From: Strongylocentrotus purpuratus
Lineage: Eukaryota; Echinodermata; Echinoidea; Camarodonta; Strongylocentrotidae
Assembly: GCF_000002235.5 (NCBI RefSeq)
Contig: NW_022145597.1
Span: 24,766,923 to 24,830,922, forward strand
Reading direction: 5' to 3'
Length of the DNA stretch: 64,000 bases
The position numbers and the translations under genes were made by a program. This document shows positions 1-12,090 of this stretch, piece by piece (position 1 is the first letter of the stretch; each line of letters opens with the position of its first letter). The notes below the pieces were generated by a model. That model was given only the letters and a program-made list of their open reading frames with translations, was not told the DNA's origin and ran no database searches.

Positions 1-513
1 AGAGAATTATCGAAATGAGTTGACACATTTTTCAACATGCTGTACTGATAACTTTCTATAGTTGATTGCCCCCAAGACGAATTTTTGTAAAAGGCAAGGG
101 CATCTTTAATTGAATCAATGCAGATGAATGGTGAAGATATTGACTTAGTGGGAAAATATACCTAATCAATACATAATCACTATTATCAATAATTGTTAGT
201 TTGTTATCACTGAAATGTATCCACATTTCATGATATATTATATATATCCTATTTCTTTACTTAGTAAACCACGACTGCATCTTTATTTTACATGTGTGTA
301 AAACAAAAATCCGTGTTGAAAGTACATTGGACTAATAAATACATTGAATTTAGCTCAGTTGAATTTCACGAGTGCGAAAATAGAAACAGTTCAATACAAA
401 TGTACATAATTATGTAAAGGATGATCAATATTACAAAACCAAAAAGAGCTCTATATACAGACATACTGAAGCTTCGTGATTCATTTTTCGTTCTCATCTT
501 CTCAATAATGATA

Positions 514-600
514 ATGATAACAATAATAATGATAATAATAATAATTATAATAATAATAATAAATATTAATAATAATAAAAAATTATAATAATAATGTTAT
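514..600. repeat. (ATA/ATG)n-like AT-rich microsatellite
   Basis: Imperfect trinucleotide repeat of ATA, ATG and ATT units. The flanking stretch 1-640 is AT-rich and shows no gene. Confidence 0.8.
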
Positions 601-644
601 TAATATAGATTAAACAAATTATTACCATAATGAAAGTAATCATT

Positions 645-1110
645 TAAGTGAAATCTTATATAGCGCTCATGTCTATCACGGTTTCATTCCTGGCGCTCCG
701 CTATAATTATCCCGGCTTTAACCACGTGCAAGGTAACACATTTGACAGATATGGTAAAAACACCTGACAAATTTACCTCCGAAATTTTCAGCTCTGATAA
801 TTTTAGCTCTGATATTTTCACATCTGGTCTTTTCACCTCTGATATTTTTGTATCTGACATTTTTGCCTCTTACATTTTTACGTCTGACAGTTTTACCTCT
901 GGCATTTTTACCTCTGACATTTTGTACACCGAACTGCTTTAAAACGGCTGCCATTACAGCGCTCAAGCATCTTAATTAATTTATTCCAGTTACTCATTTC
1001 CTTCATCTCGACGGATTGTAATAATGGAAGATTAATGTCTTGCCAAAGGACAGTACCTTCATGTTCACTGTTCGGACACTTGTCCACTGGACCTCAACAC
1101 CTCTACAAGT
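645..1110 (-). mobile_element. tRNA-derived SINE, interrupted
   Basis: The segments at about 645-725 and 1018-1110 match, in order, the two halves of the SINE copy at 53524-53720. Shared words include TATAGCGCTCATG, CCTGGCRCTCC, GATTAATGTCTTGCCAAAGG and ACACCTCTAC. Read on the minus strand the tRNA-like head lies near 1110 and the tail near 645. About 290 bp, including a 15-bp minisatellite, separate the two halves, so the copy was split by insertion or expansion. Homology was judged by eye. Confidence 0.6.
768..932. repeat. 15-bp minisatellite
   Basis: About eleven imperfect copies of a 15-bp unit resembling TTTTCACCTCTGATA. Because 15 is a multiple of 3, both strands stay open and give pentapeptide repeats (FTSDI on plus, KNVRG-like on minus). 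The array lies between two halves of a SINE and has no coding context, so I treat it as non-coding. Confidence 0.75.
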
Positions 1111-1129
1111 CAAACTGTCTTCCTCTCCT

Positions 1130-2197
1130 CTATTCCTGTAAGTGTAGACATCTAAGCACAACATTTCTAAGTCCTTTCTTAAATGCCTTATACCTGAATG
1201 CATATACGATTGGGTTTATGCAAATGTTCAGTGTAGCCAGGACTGTTGTAATGATATGCCCCGTACTGCCTATGTAGTTTGGGAGAACTCCAAAATTGAA
1301 GGCCAAAAAGATAAACTGGTTCGGTGTCCAGCAAACCAGGTAAGTCATGTAGATTATGAAAAGCGTTATGGTGATGTTGCGTCGTCGAACATTTCTGCAG
1401 GCCTGCGTCGTGGAATTCACTGCTGCTTGACCACTTCCAGAGCCGTTCGTTGATACATTTGCGGTCGATGTTGCTTCGGACACAGTGGGCACGTTGGACG
1501 GTTGTATCCTGTTCGCTGCGGTTGAAGAGTTGGTGTCCTGCATCGCCTCGGTGGAGATGCGGTTAAGAGAGTACAACCGTGCGGCAATGCGGAAGAAAGA
1601 AAACCCCATGATGACAACCGGGATGAAATATTCCCAAATAAACAACGCAACACCGACCGCCGGCCCTCTGTCGATGATGACGCAACGTCCATCGCGGTAG
1701 TCGAACTGCGTACTGGCTAAAACAATCTGTAACGTTGGTGCAGTCAACCACGCAGTTATCGCGAGCACGTACATTGTTTTGCGTTTGACGCGCGTCACAT
1801 AGAGCATTGGGTGTACAACCGCGACGTAACGCTCAACCGATATGATAGTCAGGTTGAAAGACGACGTCGCAAAGCCACTGAAGATGAGAATCCGTGAATC
1901 CAGAAGACGACAGTAGAGTTGAGAGCCGAGATATCCGAGATTTGGTGGTAGAGAAAACCAGTGCAATTGGATGACGACCAATATTAAAGCAAGAGATGTG
2001 AGGATGTCGGCAAAGCACTGGTTTACGATTAACCAGTTCGTGTGATTCTTACGAGATTGGCGTCGTAAAACAGCAAAGCAAATAGAGTTCCCTACCAGTC
2101 CCATGATGCCGAATATAATTTGAAATGATGTCGCTACCATGAGCCCTACAGACGCCCCTGACGGTTCCGAATCGTTTACCTCAGATGAATTCGCCAT
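1130..2197 (-). CDS. Class A (rhodopsin-like) GPCR, intronless, intact
   Basis: A 355-residue single-exon seven-transmembrane receptor, predicted to sit in the plasma membrane and signal through G proteins. Class A landmarks are present: GN at 36-37 in TM1, FAD at 62-64 in TM2, Cys96 before TM3 paired with Cys172 in the second extracellular loop, ERY at 122-124 (a DRY variant), Trp150 in TM4, CWTP at 289-292 in TM6 and NPIVY at 328-332 in TM7. The N-terminus is short with two glycosylation sequons (Asn3, Asn8) and no signal peptide. The third intracellular loop (about 210-275) is Ser/Thr/Asn-rich. The start is supported by the short N-terminus typical of peptide or orphan receptors. A clear paralogue lies at 12091-13172 on the same strand. 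The ligand cannot be told; the family resembles the expanded orphan receptors of echinoderms and amphioxus. Confidence 0.92.
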   Translation of the reverse strand: MANSSEVNDSEPSGASVGLMVATSFQIIFGIMGLVGNSICFAVLRRQSRKNHTNWLIVNQCFADILTSLALILVVIQLHWFSLPPNLGYLGSQLYCRLLDSRILIFSGFATSSFNLTIISVERYVAVVHPMLYVTRVKRKTMYVLAITAWLTAPTLQIVLASTQFDYRDGRCVIIDRGPAVGVALFIWEYFIPVVIMGFSFFRIAARLYSLNRISTEAMQDTNSSTAANRIQPSNVPTVSEATSTANVSTNGSGSGQAAVNSTTQACRNVRRRNITITLFIIYMTYLVCWTPNQFIFLAFNFGVLPNYIGSTGHIITTVLATLNICINPIVYAFRYKAFKKGLRNVVLRCLHLQE

Positions 2198-3527
2198 AAT
2201 TTTTCACGATATAGAACCTACTACGCTTACACTCTCCTTAAATGTGCATTTTTGTTTAACAAAAACTGATCATTTTGTTGTCACCTACGGCCAAAACGGG
2301 CACAGTGAGACTTAGCAAACATCAATGAAATACAAATCACAGGGACGCGAGACAACAACAAATATTGATCCGTTCATAAGCTTGAATAATTGCGATATGT
2401 GAGAAACCTGAAATTCGATGAGATAGCACACACAAACTTCTCGTTCTCACCTTCCGCTCTCTCTCTCTCCCATTTTGTCCCTTCCTACCTCCCAGCTAAA
2501 TCACCTGATGACGTGAGCATAGTTATTGTCCAATCATTGTTAAGTATTGCTTCCCTTTTCCCCCCGAAGCCTTCGGCATTGTTACTGGAACGTCGATGAC
2601 TAAATCCTGTTTGTTCGAGCATAATAAGTTTGGGAAACTGTTTTGCATTTATCGCATCAAGTTGTCTCATCTAAGAGTGATGGTCATTTTCCATTTCCTT
2701 CAAATATTCAATTCAATTATCACAGTTTGAAATCAAACTACCTCATTTTTGCCATTTAATTATTTTCCAACTATTACAATCAGTATCACCATTATTTTCA
2801 TCATCGTCATCTTTGTCATTGTGTTTGTTGTTATCATCGTCACTAAAATCACTGTTAGTATCCTTTTCCTAATCATCATCAACGTTATCATTATTTGTCA
2901 TCATCATAATCATCGTATAAGACGTATACTATAACATTTTCCGAGTACGGTATTTCAAGAACCGTAGGGGGCTGCCCCCCCCCCCCCCCCACACACACAC
3001 ACACACCTCCCCCTGCCGCTCGCACATAAACGAATCTCTAAACACTTTGGCTATTTCCATCAAAATCACAGTGGATTAAACATGGGGAAGATAACGTAGT
3101 CCTATATTATATTTATCATATTATAATATCTATCTCTACCATGATATATATTTGCGATGATATTATCTTATGTAAAATTGTTTGTACAAATTGAGAACAG
3201 CAAAATTCCTTTGGTCAATAAAAAAGAAATTGAAATGAAATTGAAACTATCTTGCTAATAATCAAAAAGCCGACAATCTGACCTTGACAAAAAATTACAT
3301 CTGTCACTGTCCTATATTTTGCCCCAGAAATCTACGAGAAAATGATTGGCACTACATTCTGGTTATCATAAATTAATGATAAATCTATCAGCGTCCGTGT
3401 TATGTTGTGGGGGGGGGGGTCGACTGGAAATTTCAAGATGGGAGAAATGAGAAATACACCGAGTATAATTATGATGTGGGAGTGGTCTTATCATCTGATT
3501 TCCACGTTGCCTTTCCTGCCTCCCCCC
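2198..3527. other. Intergenic, no gene seen
   Basis: Upstream of the first GPCR. It contains an ATC-rich imperfect microsatellite at about 2760-2925 and a C-run followed by (AC)n at about 2975-3007. No coding exon, RNA gene or clear promoter motif was recognised. Confidence 0.6.
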
Positions 3528-3814
3528 CAGTGGCGGATCCAGGGGGGGGGGGCCCGGGGGGCCCGGGCCCCCCCCCCCCTTGAGAAAAAAATCATGTAAA
3601 ATCACGTGATTTTTACCTTTTTGGGGGTTGGGCCCCCCCCCCTGGCGCTCAAGGGGGGGGGGGGTGCAAATTGAAATTTTTTTGAGGATCAAAAAAAAAA
3701 AAATGTGCTCACTACCCCTCCCCCCCCCCCCCCCCCCCCCCCCACTTAGCGAATTTTTGGCCGGCGCGTTTTTCAAATTTTCGGGAGCAAAAAAAAAAAA
3801 AAAAATTGCTCTGT

Positions 3815-3846
<32 letters not shown>

Positions 3847-3945
3847 ACTGAGCGACTTTTCGGCCGGCGCGATTTTCAAATTTTCCGGAGCAAAAAAAAA
3901 AAGAAGTTGGGCCCCCTCCCCTAAGAAATCCTGGATCCGCGCCTG
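3528..3945. mobile_element. Non-autonomous hAT-like element
   Basis: Inverted termini CAGTGGCGGATCCAGG (left) and CCTGGATCCGCGCCTG (right), flanked by a perfect 8-bp direct repeat CTCCCCCC at 3520-3527 and 3946-3953. An 8-bp target duplication and termini beginning CAG are characteristic of hAT transposons. The interior is long G, C and A runs plus two related segments containing GGCCGGCGCG and TTTTCAAATTTTC. No transposase is encoded. The C-rich target makes the duplication less informative here than in the two sister copies. Confidence 0.75.
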
Positions 3946-3957
3946 CTCCCCCCTCCC

Positions 3958-4167
3958 GTCTTTCTCTCTCTCCCTCCCTCTCTCTCTCTCTCTCTCTTTC
4001 CTCTCTGTCTCTCCTCTCTCTCTCTCTATCTTTCTCTTCCTCTCTTTCTCTCTTCTTCTCTTTCTCTCTCTCTCTCTCTCTCTCCTATCTCTCCTCTCTG
4101 TCTCTCCTCGCTGTCTATCTTTCTCTCTCCATCTCTCTCTCTTTCTCTCTCTCTCTCTTCTTCTTCT

Positions 4168-4200
<33 letters not shown>

Positions 4201-4212
4201 TTCTCCTTCATT
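3958..4212. repeat. (CT)n-rich microsatellite
   Basis: Nearly pure pyrimidine tract of CT, CTTT and CTCC units directly after the hAT-like element. Open frames here are compositional artefacts. Confidence 0.9.
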
Positions 4213-4924
4213 CTGGCAATCGATGAGGAAGGGGGTGCAAAATTCTGGTAAATGGTTCCTCAGTTGCTCCAAAACCACTGGTAGCTACGCCATTGCTAAC
4301 GGCAATCTTAATAACTACACACGGAACAGCGGCCAGTGCAGTAATCATGAAACATACTTTTCATCAGGTTGTTTGCTTGTTAGTGTGGTTTTATTTTCCA
4401 CTCGTTACTTCTTGAATCAGGATTTTTGATTTGTCACATATTTTTTTTTTTTTTGTCTTTCTCTAAACTATTCATGGATATTTGGTCGCGTAATACTCTA
4501 TCATCAATTTCTGTAAATGATTTCATGTATTCACAATACCGCTGTTTACAAATGGGCTTATTAAGGCAAAAATGAGATCCCACTCGATTGCTTTCTTTTC
4601 CTTATATAAAATGCATACACGGGAAGACAGGCGAAATCTTGATTTTTTGATCTAATTTAAATCAAATGAAAATAAAATCAAAGTACATTATGAGTGTATT
4701 TCATTTAAAAACAGAAGTCAATCCAAACCAAACTAACCCAAAATTCGAATCAGTTTTACAGGGAAGAGAGACCCGACGGCTACAGTAATCAGGCGCGGAT
4801 CCAGGATTTCTTAGGGGGGGGGGCCAAATTTGAAATTTTGCGAGCCAAATATTGGTACGTAAATGGTGACCAACAGTGACGTAATGCGGGGGGGGGTTAG
4901 TGCAGGGAGGGGCGAGTTTCCCCC

Positions 4925-5800
4925 TCCCTCCTCCGCGAAACGCGGAAGCTTTGACGCTTCATTAAATTATTACAGAAAGAAGACGATTCGTTGTACCGTT
5001 CTCGAAAAAAATTCTCGTCTGAATTAAGTTTTTCACCTCCCGCGTGAAAATTTCACGATTTATGTAACTATTAGAGAAAGAAGACGGTTCGTTGTAGACT
5101 TTTCGACTCTTAATCCTCGTCTGAATTCAGGTTCCCCCCCCCCCCTCCGCGCGAAGCGCGGAAGCTTTTAAGTTCTTTCAATCATTAGAGAAAGAAGACA
5201 ATTTGTTGTACCGTTTTCGAAAATAATCCTCGTCTGAATTTAGATTTTCCCCATCCCGCGCGAAGCGCGGAAGCTTTTACGTTTCATTAAATCATTCGAG
5301 AAACAAGACGATTCGTTGTACAGTTCTCGACTCTTAATCCTTGTCTAAATTCATCCCCCCCTCCCCCTCCTGCGCGAAGCGCGAAAGCTTTGACGTTTCA
5401 TTAAAATATTAAAGAAAGAAGACGATTCGTTGTACCGTTCTCGACTCTTAATCCTCGTCTGAATTCAGGTCCTCTCCCCCTCTCGCGGAAGCTTTTAATT
5501 TTTATTAAATCATGAGAGAAAGAAGACGATTCGTTGTACCGTTCTCGAAAATAATCCACGTCGGAAATTAGTTCCCCCTCTATCCCGCGCGTAGCGCGGA
5601 AGCTTTTATGTTTCATTAAATCATTAAAAATTCGTATTATAGTTCTCGCCTCTGAATCCTCTTTTGAATTCAGGTTCCCCCTCCCGCGCGCAAAGCGCGG
5701 AAGCTTTGACGTTTCATAAAATTAAGAGAGAAAGAAGACGATTTGCTGTACCGTTCTTGATTCTGAATTTCAAAGATATCCTTTGTCTGCTCCTTTTTCA
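4925..5800. repeat. ~110-bp satellite array, about eight units
   Basis: Units share the order CGCGCGAAGCGCGGAAGCTT, a TTTCATTAAATCATT block, AGAAAGAAGACGATTCGTTG, TACCGTTCTCGA, and TCCTCGTCTGAATTCAGG followed by a C-rich run. Units begin near 4943, 5044, 5160, 5270, 5396, 5499, 5610 and 5712. Each unit contains the small palindrome GCGCGAAGCGCG or a variant. The array is inside the hAT-like element. Confidence 0.85.
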
Positions 5801-6417
5801 TCCTACGCCCCCCCCCCCCCTGGCTACGTGCCTGCGGTCCGATAAACACATTTTGATACCTTGTCCGACCCCGCAAGCTCAGGGGTTTAAGGCAATAACT
5901 TACGGTCAGGTAAGCATTCAGGGGCCCGCCTTAGGGCCCCTAGTGGGGTCGAGACGGCGGAGCCGGCCCCGGAAGCTCAGGGGTTTTAGGCGTTTAACTA
6001 AGGTCCGATGAGCATTTTTTTTTGTATACCTCTGAATCCTCGTTTGAATTCAGGTTCCCCTCCCGCGCGCAAAGCGCGGAAGCTTTGACGTTTCATAAGA
6101 TTAAAAGAGAAAGAAGACGATTTGCTGTACCGTTCTTGATTCTGAATTTCAAAGATATCTTTTGTCTGCTCCTTTTTCTTCCTACGCCTCCCCCCCCCCC
6201 CTGGCTACGTGCCTGCGGTCCGATAAACACATTTTGATACCTTGTCCGACCCCGCAAGCTCAGGGGTTTAAGGCAATAACTTACGGTCAGATAAGCATTC
6301 AGGGGCGGCCTTAGGGCCCCTGGTGGGGTCGAGACGGCGGAGCCGGCCCCGGAAGCTCAGGGGTTTTAGGCGTTTAACTAAGGTCCGATGAGCATTTTTT
6401 TTTTGTATACCTTATTA
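5649..6417. repeat. Direct duplication of a ~381-bp unit
   Basis: The copy at 5649-6029 is repeated almost unchanged at 6030-6417, from CTCTGAATCCTCKTTTGAAT to GATGAGCATTTTTTTTTGTA. The unit includes the last satellite monomer, a C-run, GGCTACGTGCCTGCGGTCCG, and two paragraphs ending AGCTCAGGGGTTTTAGGCG. High identity implies recent duplication. Confidence 0.85.
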
Positions 6418-6630
6418 TTTTGTGACACTGGCAGGACACTATTGGCGTGGGGTACAGGGGGGCAGAGCCCCCAAAATCAGGGGTTTTAGGCATTAAAGTA
6501 CCGTCAGATGAGCATCTATGGGCCCCCGTAGGGCCCTATAGGTGGAGTCCATGGGGGCAGAGCCCCCGGAAGCTTAGGGGTTTTAGGCTTTTAATCCAGT
6601 TCAGATGAGCATATTTTGATGCCTCATTAT
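6418..6630. repeat. Diverged third copy of the 381-bp repeat's end
   Basis: Contains CAGGGGTTTTAGGC twice and GATGAGCAT twice, matching the distal half of the 381-bp unit but more diverged. The rest of the carrier element, to 7270, is G-runs, CT-rich tracts and a poly-T. Confidence 0.65.
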
Positions 6631-7184
6631 TTTTTAACACGGGCAGTTAACTATTCTCTCTTTCTTGCTCTCATTCTATTTTATACTTTTTCAAAAAAAA
6701 GTGTGGGGGGGGGGGGGGGGGGGAGCTCGAGGCTCCCGATCCCTGCCGTACCTCGGGCCCTGACATGTAGGAATCTCAAGAATCATATTTCTTGCCTGGC
6801 TGTAAATTTAGGAATTTGTCATTTTCCAACAAACACATACAAACGTATAATTTACTAAAAAGTGAGGAAAAATCTCGGAAATTCAGTAATTTCAGCATTA
6901 TTTGTAATCCACCGTTGTGGAATTAGAAATAAACCACGTTTGAATTTGATTTCCCCCAAGCCCCCCCCCCCATCCGTACGCCAGTATCTCCTCTTTTCCT
7001 TTTTTCTTTCCCTTTCCTTCCTTCTCTCTTATTTTTTTGATTGGGGGGGGGGGGGGGCGGGGGTCAACAGCCTGGGAGGCAAGGCTCTTTCGGCCCCCCC
7101 GATCTCCTTCTTTAACCTTTTCTTTTTTCTTCCTCTTTTTTCTTTCCCTTTCTCTCCTCTTTCCCTTTCCCTTCTTTTCCTTTC

Positions 7185-7222
<38 letters not shown>

Positions 7223-8773
7223 GGGGGGGGGGCCAAGGCCCGCTCGGCCCCCCCCCTGGATCCGCGCCTGACAGTAATTCAGTTCGCTTTTCCTTCCCAG
7301 GCCTAGTGATGTCAAATGCTTGATAACAAATAATGCATGACTAGGGTGGCGCATGCTATCTTCCTATTATCGGAAATGATTCCAGAAGCGGGGTTCACAT
7401 TATAAAACGCGTGGGCATGGGCATTTTTACATCATATTATGCACGATAATCACACCGAATATATCTTCTGCAACGAACATTTTTTCTATTCTTTAATTTG
7501 CAGGAATTGCAGGGTATTCGAATTTTCACATTAAACTGTTTCTTTTTGCACTTTTATCAGTATCACATCTTTCTGTGAGTATTCTATATCGGCTACAACA
7601 AAATCGCACACACTTCCGAAAAATAAATAAGGTAATTTCAAAAGCGGTGTCCATGCGCAAACATTGGAAGGGCGCATTTCTATGGGATGTACATTATGGC
7701 AGCACTTTTCAACCCCTTTTTAAGTCACGGCACCCTTTTAAAACGTTTGCCGTCACACCAACCTTAAATTCATCACAATAGATTCATTTTGAAACTCTAC
7801 GGCACTCGTCAATTGCAATATACAAACATACGGGCACATCTGTTTCTAAAGTTATCAAGCAAGCGGAGCAAGCAAGCAAAAACATTATTTTTGATTTAGT
7901 AAAAGTGTTTTTTCTTCTTAGATAATATACAATATAAAATTGTAAAATTAATCATACATTTCTGCCGAATACATGAAAACAAAATTCATATATTCGGTCA
8001 CCTCGACACATGAACGTGAGAATATTAGGGCATCTCGTTGCCCGGAATTCTTTGTTTCTAAATGCTGCGAGCGAGTGAAGCGAACGAGTGTAATGTAATT
8101 TAGATATAAAATGATATTATAAGGGTACTTGATTCCCAAATATGACTGGTTGCTTATTAACAAGCATTTATGCTTTCGTAGCAGTCAGGTAAAATAACGA
8201 CCACTACCATATTTGGGCATCTCGCTGTCAAATGGAAAATTTCAGCACTTCATTGCCCCGATATAAAGGTATCCAAGCCCTTCGGTGCCTGTTACTATCG
8301 AGCAAGGAAAAATACAAAACTTTCTATCTGTTACCTGTTTTTTCTTCATGAAAATACACGTACATGCGGTTTCTTTTATTTTCATGTAATTAATTTAATT
8401 CAAACTAATTTTGTAATATATATAATAGATGTCTCTCGCGGCACACCTAGAGATGCTTTGCGTCATCACGCCTGAAACTACGTTGCAATAGGGTGATTAA
8501 ATTCTTACGGAAGTGCTTGATATCGTATATTCTGTATAATTGATATATTTTATGTAAATGTGTATCAATCCGACAACCTTGAATCGTTTCCTACGTGCGG
8601 TAAGAGGAAAATTGGGAGAGGAAAAAGTAAGCGAGAGGGAAAGAAAGGAGACAGAGGGAAAAGAGAGAGAAAGAAAAAAAAAGAGAGAAGAGACAGAGAG
8701 TGGTAAAATGGGAGAGACTGAGAAAGAGGGAGTAGAGATCATACGATAGAAACCTCTGGGTAAAAGAAGTGAG

Positions 8774-8804
<31 letters not shown>

Positions 8805-9797
8805 TGTGGGGGGGGGGGGGTTCATACGCTAAGTACGACCAGCTCTCAAACATGTCAAGCAAAACGCACCTTAAGTAAACTCCAAGAAAGATATCGCTTT
8901 CAAATACATTTTGATAACGATCAGCCTAACAATATTAAAGAACAACACCAACGAAGAACATTTTGACGTTTGTCTTTTCTAAAAACATCGGTAAGATATA
9001 GTTGTGACAGATATAAATGTGTGCTCTATATTATGATCTCGATTTTTCATAATTTTATACAGTATTGACAATGTCTAAACTAATCTCTATACTTGATAAT
9101 AGTCAACCCTCATTATTTTGCCGTTCAAATAGTATATTCTGCTTTCACTGTACGATCAATAATTTACGTGCTCGGTGTTCGAAGTCCGAGCAAATTTATG
9201 CGCTGATAAAAGTCAACCCCTGGAAATTAAAGAATATACATTTCACATAGTATTTTATTGTAACATCCAAAGGCGTAATAATCATGTTCTCGATGTTTTG
9301 TAACTTCCCACGTAGTAGGCAAATCTTTAATTTCCGCAGTAGGATAATATCTGCAGCTCGGGAGACAGGTAGAATTATATTTGAAATTGCGATTTGAGAC
9401 TGTGAGGATCATATTTCTCCCTAGCGACATGAAATTCGTTCGATATATGAAATAATGATAATATATTAAGACTGATATCTGTGGCACAAATTACATTTAG
9501 ATTGTATGTGTTGCCTGACAAATTTTTACAGAGAGGTAAACACGGGAAATTAAGTTTGCATGTGTTAAATAAAAAACATTTCTGATATTTGCTTTTCTTT
9601 CCCTCGTATTCTAACGAGATAATTACGCGATAAGTATTTGTGACGCATGGCGTCTTTAATGACTGTTAGCAGGCAAGGAGTTTGGATTGATGGGAGGGGG
9701 GGGGGGGGGTGGTGGTCACGTATATACAAATAGATAGTGACTGCTGTGAATAATTAAGCAGGGAACTGCAATGCTCTCATGATATATATAAATATTA

Positions 9798-9903
9798 TAT
9801 AGAGAGAGAAAGAGACAGAGAGAGACAGAGAAAGACAGAGAGAGACAGAGAGAGACAGAGAGAGACAGTGAGAGACAGAGAGAGACAGAGAGATAGAAGG
9901 AGA

Positions 9904-9935
<32 letters not shown>

Positions 9936-10015
9936 CAGAGACAGAGAGATACACAGAGACAGAGACATAGAGAGGGAGAGAGAAAGAGAGAGGGGGAGAT
10001 GAGAGGAAGAAAACA
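9798..10015. repeat. (AGAGAC)n microsatellite
   Basis: Purine-rich tract of AGAGAC and AGAG units, passing to GGGAGA at its end. The long minus-strand LSLSLS frames are artefacts of the repeat. Confidence 0.9.
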
Positions 10016-10789
10016 AGGGGCAGATCAGGAATGTTTAAAGGAGGGTGGGGGCACAATACGAAAAGTTACACAATTGACTTAGGCACGTTTGTAGCGTATT
10101 TGTGGTGTGCATATTGGGGGTATCAATAAAGGGGGCACGGGCGTCTGTGCCATTCGCCCTCACAACTACGCCATTGGCTCAACCATCCGCCCTCAAAACT
10201 CCGCCACTGGCTCAACTTATCAAAAGGAGAACATTCATCAGTAGGATCAGATAAACTATTTTCCCTTGTGTAAAAGCAAAGTAAACTGACGTTAAACGGA
10301 ATGGCATACTTTGTGATTTTCGTGATTTTTGTGGTTTTGATTTTCAAGAGTAAATTTATCGGTTGAAAAGTGCGGTTATTATCTGTTTCTCACTTGCAAT
10401 GTTCATTTGAAAGTTTGATTCGCAGATGCATGATAAATAACATAAAAAGGTTAATCATTGTTTATGAAAAGTCTCCATAATCAAACCAATAAAACTCCTC
10501 ATACATATATCCAAACAGAATCGATTCGCAATCCATACGTCTTCTGCATGTTCACGAAAAAATGCTACTTGACATAATTATGCTTCGAATTGGTAGAAGG
10601 TTCAAAACATGTTTTATGCCTATTTGCGTTACATTACTTCTGTATCTAGGCTTCGAACAGTGAAATATTGGCTGAAACGTCTAAGGATCTAGTTCAATTC
10701 CAATAATATTTTTAAGTGACGAACTTATAAATCGTTCAGGGGGGACAGCCGTTTGAACTTTTATTTGCATGAACTCATAAATAAGGCTC

Positions 10790-10926
10790 TCTTTCATAAA
10801 ACCTGATATCAAATACAAGTTACAATAATTGCTATAAGCTACTGTAATCGTTGCAATTGGTTGGCTGTGAGCTAATTTGTCATGGAAATGTGACACTTGA
10901 TATTGGCAAAAGGTTTTATAAAACAA
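10790..10926. mobile_element. Decayed copy of the TTGTCACTGATGACAAG foldback family
   Basis: The order TTCATAAAACCTGATATCAA, GCTATAAGCTACTGTAATCG, TTGGTTGGCTGTGAGC, TTGTCATGGAAATG, GGTTTTATAAAAC matches the younger copies at 39526, 45462 and 61012, but with many changes. Confidence 0.5.
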
Positions 10927-12090
10927 GATCTGATAGCTACTTTTTCACTTCACTTATGCATGGATGACAAATGCGGTTCTGAATTGTGAATGTAATAAAT
11001 TCCAACCGGATTTTTTTATGACATTGTACATGAAAACAATTCTTCTGTCGCTTGGTTTCAGCTGCAGCTATTGAGAAATTTAAACATTCTTTCAAATGCA
11101 ATAAAAATGCGTCAAATGTCTCATAAAAAGTTGATAACAACCTTTCTTTTCACTTACCATGGCTGCCGGTGCGTACTGTTCTTCTTGTTGTTTAACATAA
11201 TTTGTTAAGTTTTGCCTCAATGTCATATTTTGCAAATTACGAGTATATTGACAAATAAAGGCCCTATTAGAAATACTCTAAGGATAGTTACAACTTTCGA
11301 ATATCCTTAAAGTTTGTGTTATTTTATCATCAACTTCATTCAGGGGTGCAATATTTAATGATATGATGCGTTTTTGTAAGGCTTTTGCATCCTTAAAAGT
11401 GGATGACCGAAAATTTATCTCCCACCCTGTTTAGTTAAAACATATTGAGGATGCAAAAGGAACATCATGTCCTGAAAGGATCATTATTTCAGCCATACAA
11501 ATGCTGATACCGGGATATTTTTGTTGTTCAAGATCACATTTGGTTGGTTTTCAGTTTGAACCGATTTACAAGTATTCGTAAAAGCTTTTGCACTTTGACA
11601 GGAGACAGTCATGATCTGACACATTTCATTCAGTCTAGTCTATGAATAATTATATAACTATACGACGAAAAATCTTTCCTAAGAACATCATGCTATAAAA
11701 TAATAATGGACATTATCATCTATTTGGGCAAATACTTATTGTACACACTTACACAAATTAATAATATTGCAGAAAAAGCAATACGTATATGAACTAATTC
11801 AAGTTATATGACACACTCATCCCCACTATTTAAGAAATACATTAAAATTATGTGCATCCCCAGTCGAGAGTTTGAAGCAAGCAACTATGACGCATACGCT
11901 ACTCTTGGTTTTGACGGCTGGTTGGTTAAGTTAACGTAAAGTTCTATGATGAGCAATGCAGAAATATTTCCTCTTTTTCTCTAATTTTGGAAATACCTTA
12001 GCATCATATGAATGCATCATTCAAGCCGATTTCCCATAGAACCTCATTGGACGGATTTCGTCACAAACATCACAACTTTCATTTGATTAG

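Larger units (their letters stand above)
4790..7270. mobile_element. Non-autonomous hAT-like element carrying satellite DNA
   Basis: The left terminus CAGGCGCGGATCCAGG and the right terminus CCTGGATCCGCGCCTG are perfect inverse complements. They are flanked by a perfect 8-bp direct repeat ACAGTAAT at 4782-4789 and 7271-7278. These are hAT hallmarks. The 2.48-kb interior has no transposase. It consists of a ~110-bp tandem array, two copies of a ~381-bp unit, a diverged third copy, and homopolymer and CT-rich tracts. It is not excluded that two shorter elements recombined to give the present ends, but the perfect target duplication supports insertion as one unit. Confidence 0.8.
7279..12086. 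other. Intergenic between the GPCR paralogues
   Basis: No gene seen. It holds a purine-rich GA microsatellite at about 8625-8815, an (AGAGAC)n-type microsatellite at 9798-10015, and a short direct repeat (ACTCCGCCACTGGCTCAAC-like) near 10165-10215. It also holds a ~60-bp sequence at 8150-8215 that recurs at 32612-32680, and an old foldback copy at 10790-10926. Confidence 0.6.

Noticed and set aside
742-966. Pentapeptide-repeat protein on either strand
   Set aside because: A 15-bp minisatellite gives open frames on both strands; no start context or neighbouring gene supports a protein.
3366-4429. Gly- and Pro-rich frames up to 207 residues
   Set aside because: They are translations of G, C, A and CT runs inside a transposon and a microsatellite.
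5664-6237. Two related frames at 5664 and 6022 as paralogous genes
   Set aside because: They are the 381-bp tandem duplication within the hAT-like element; no domain is recognisable.
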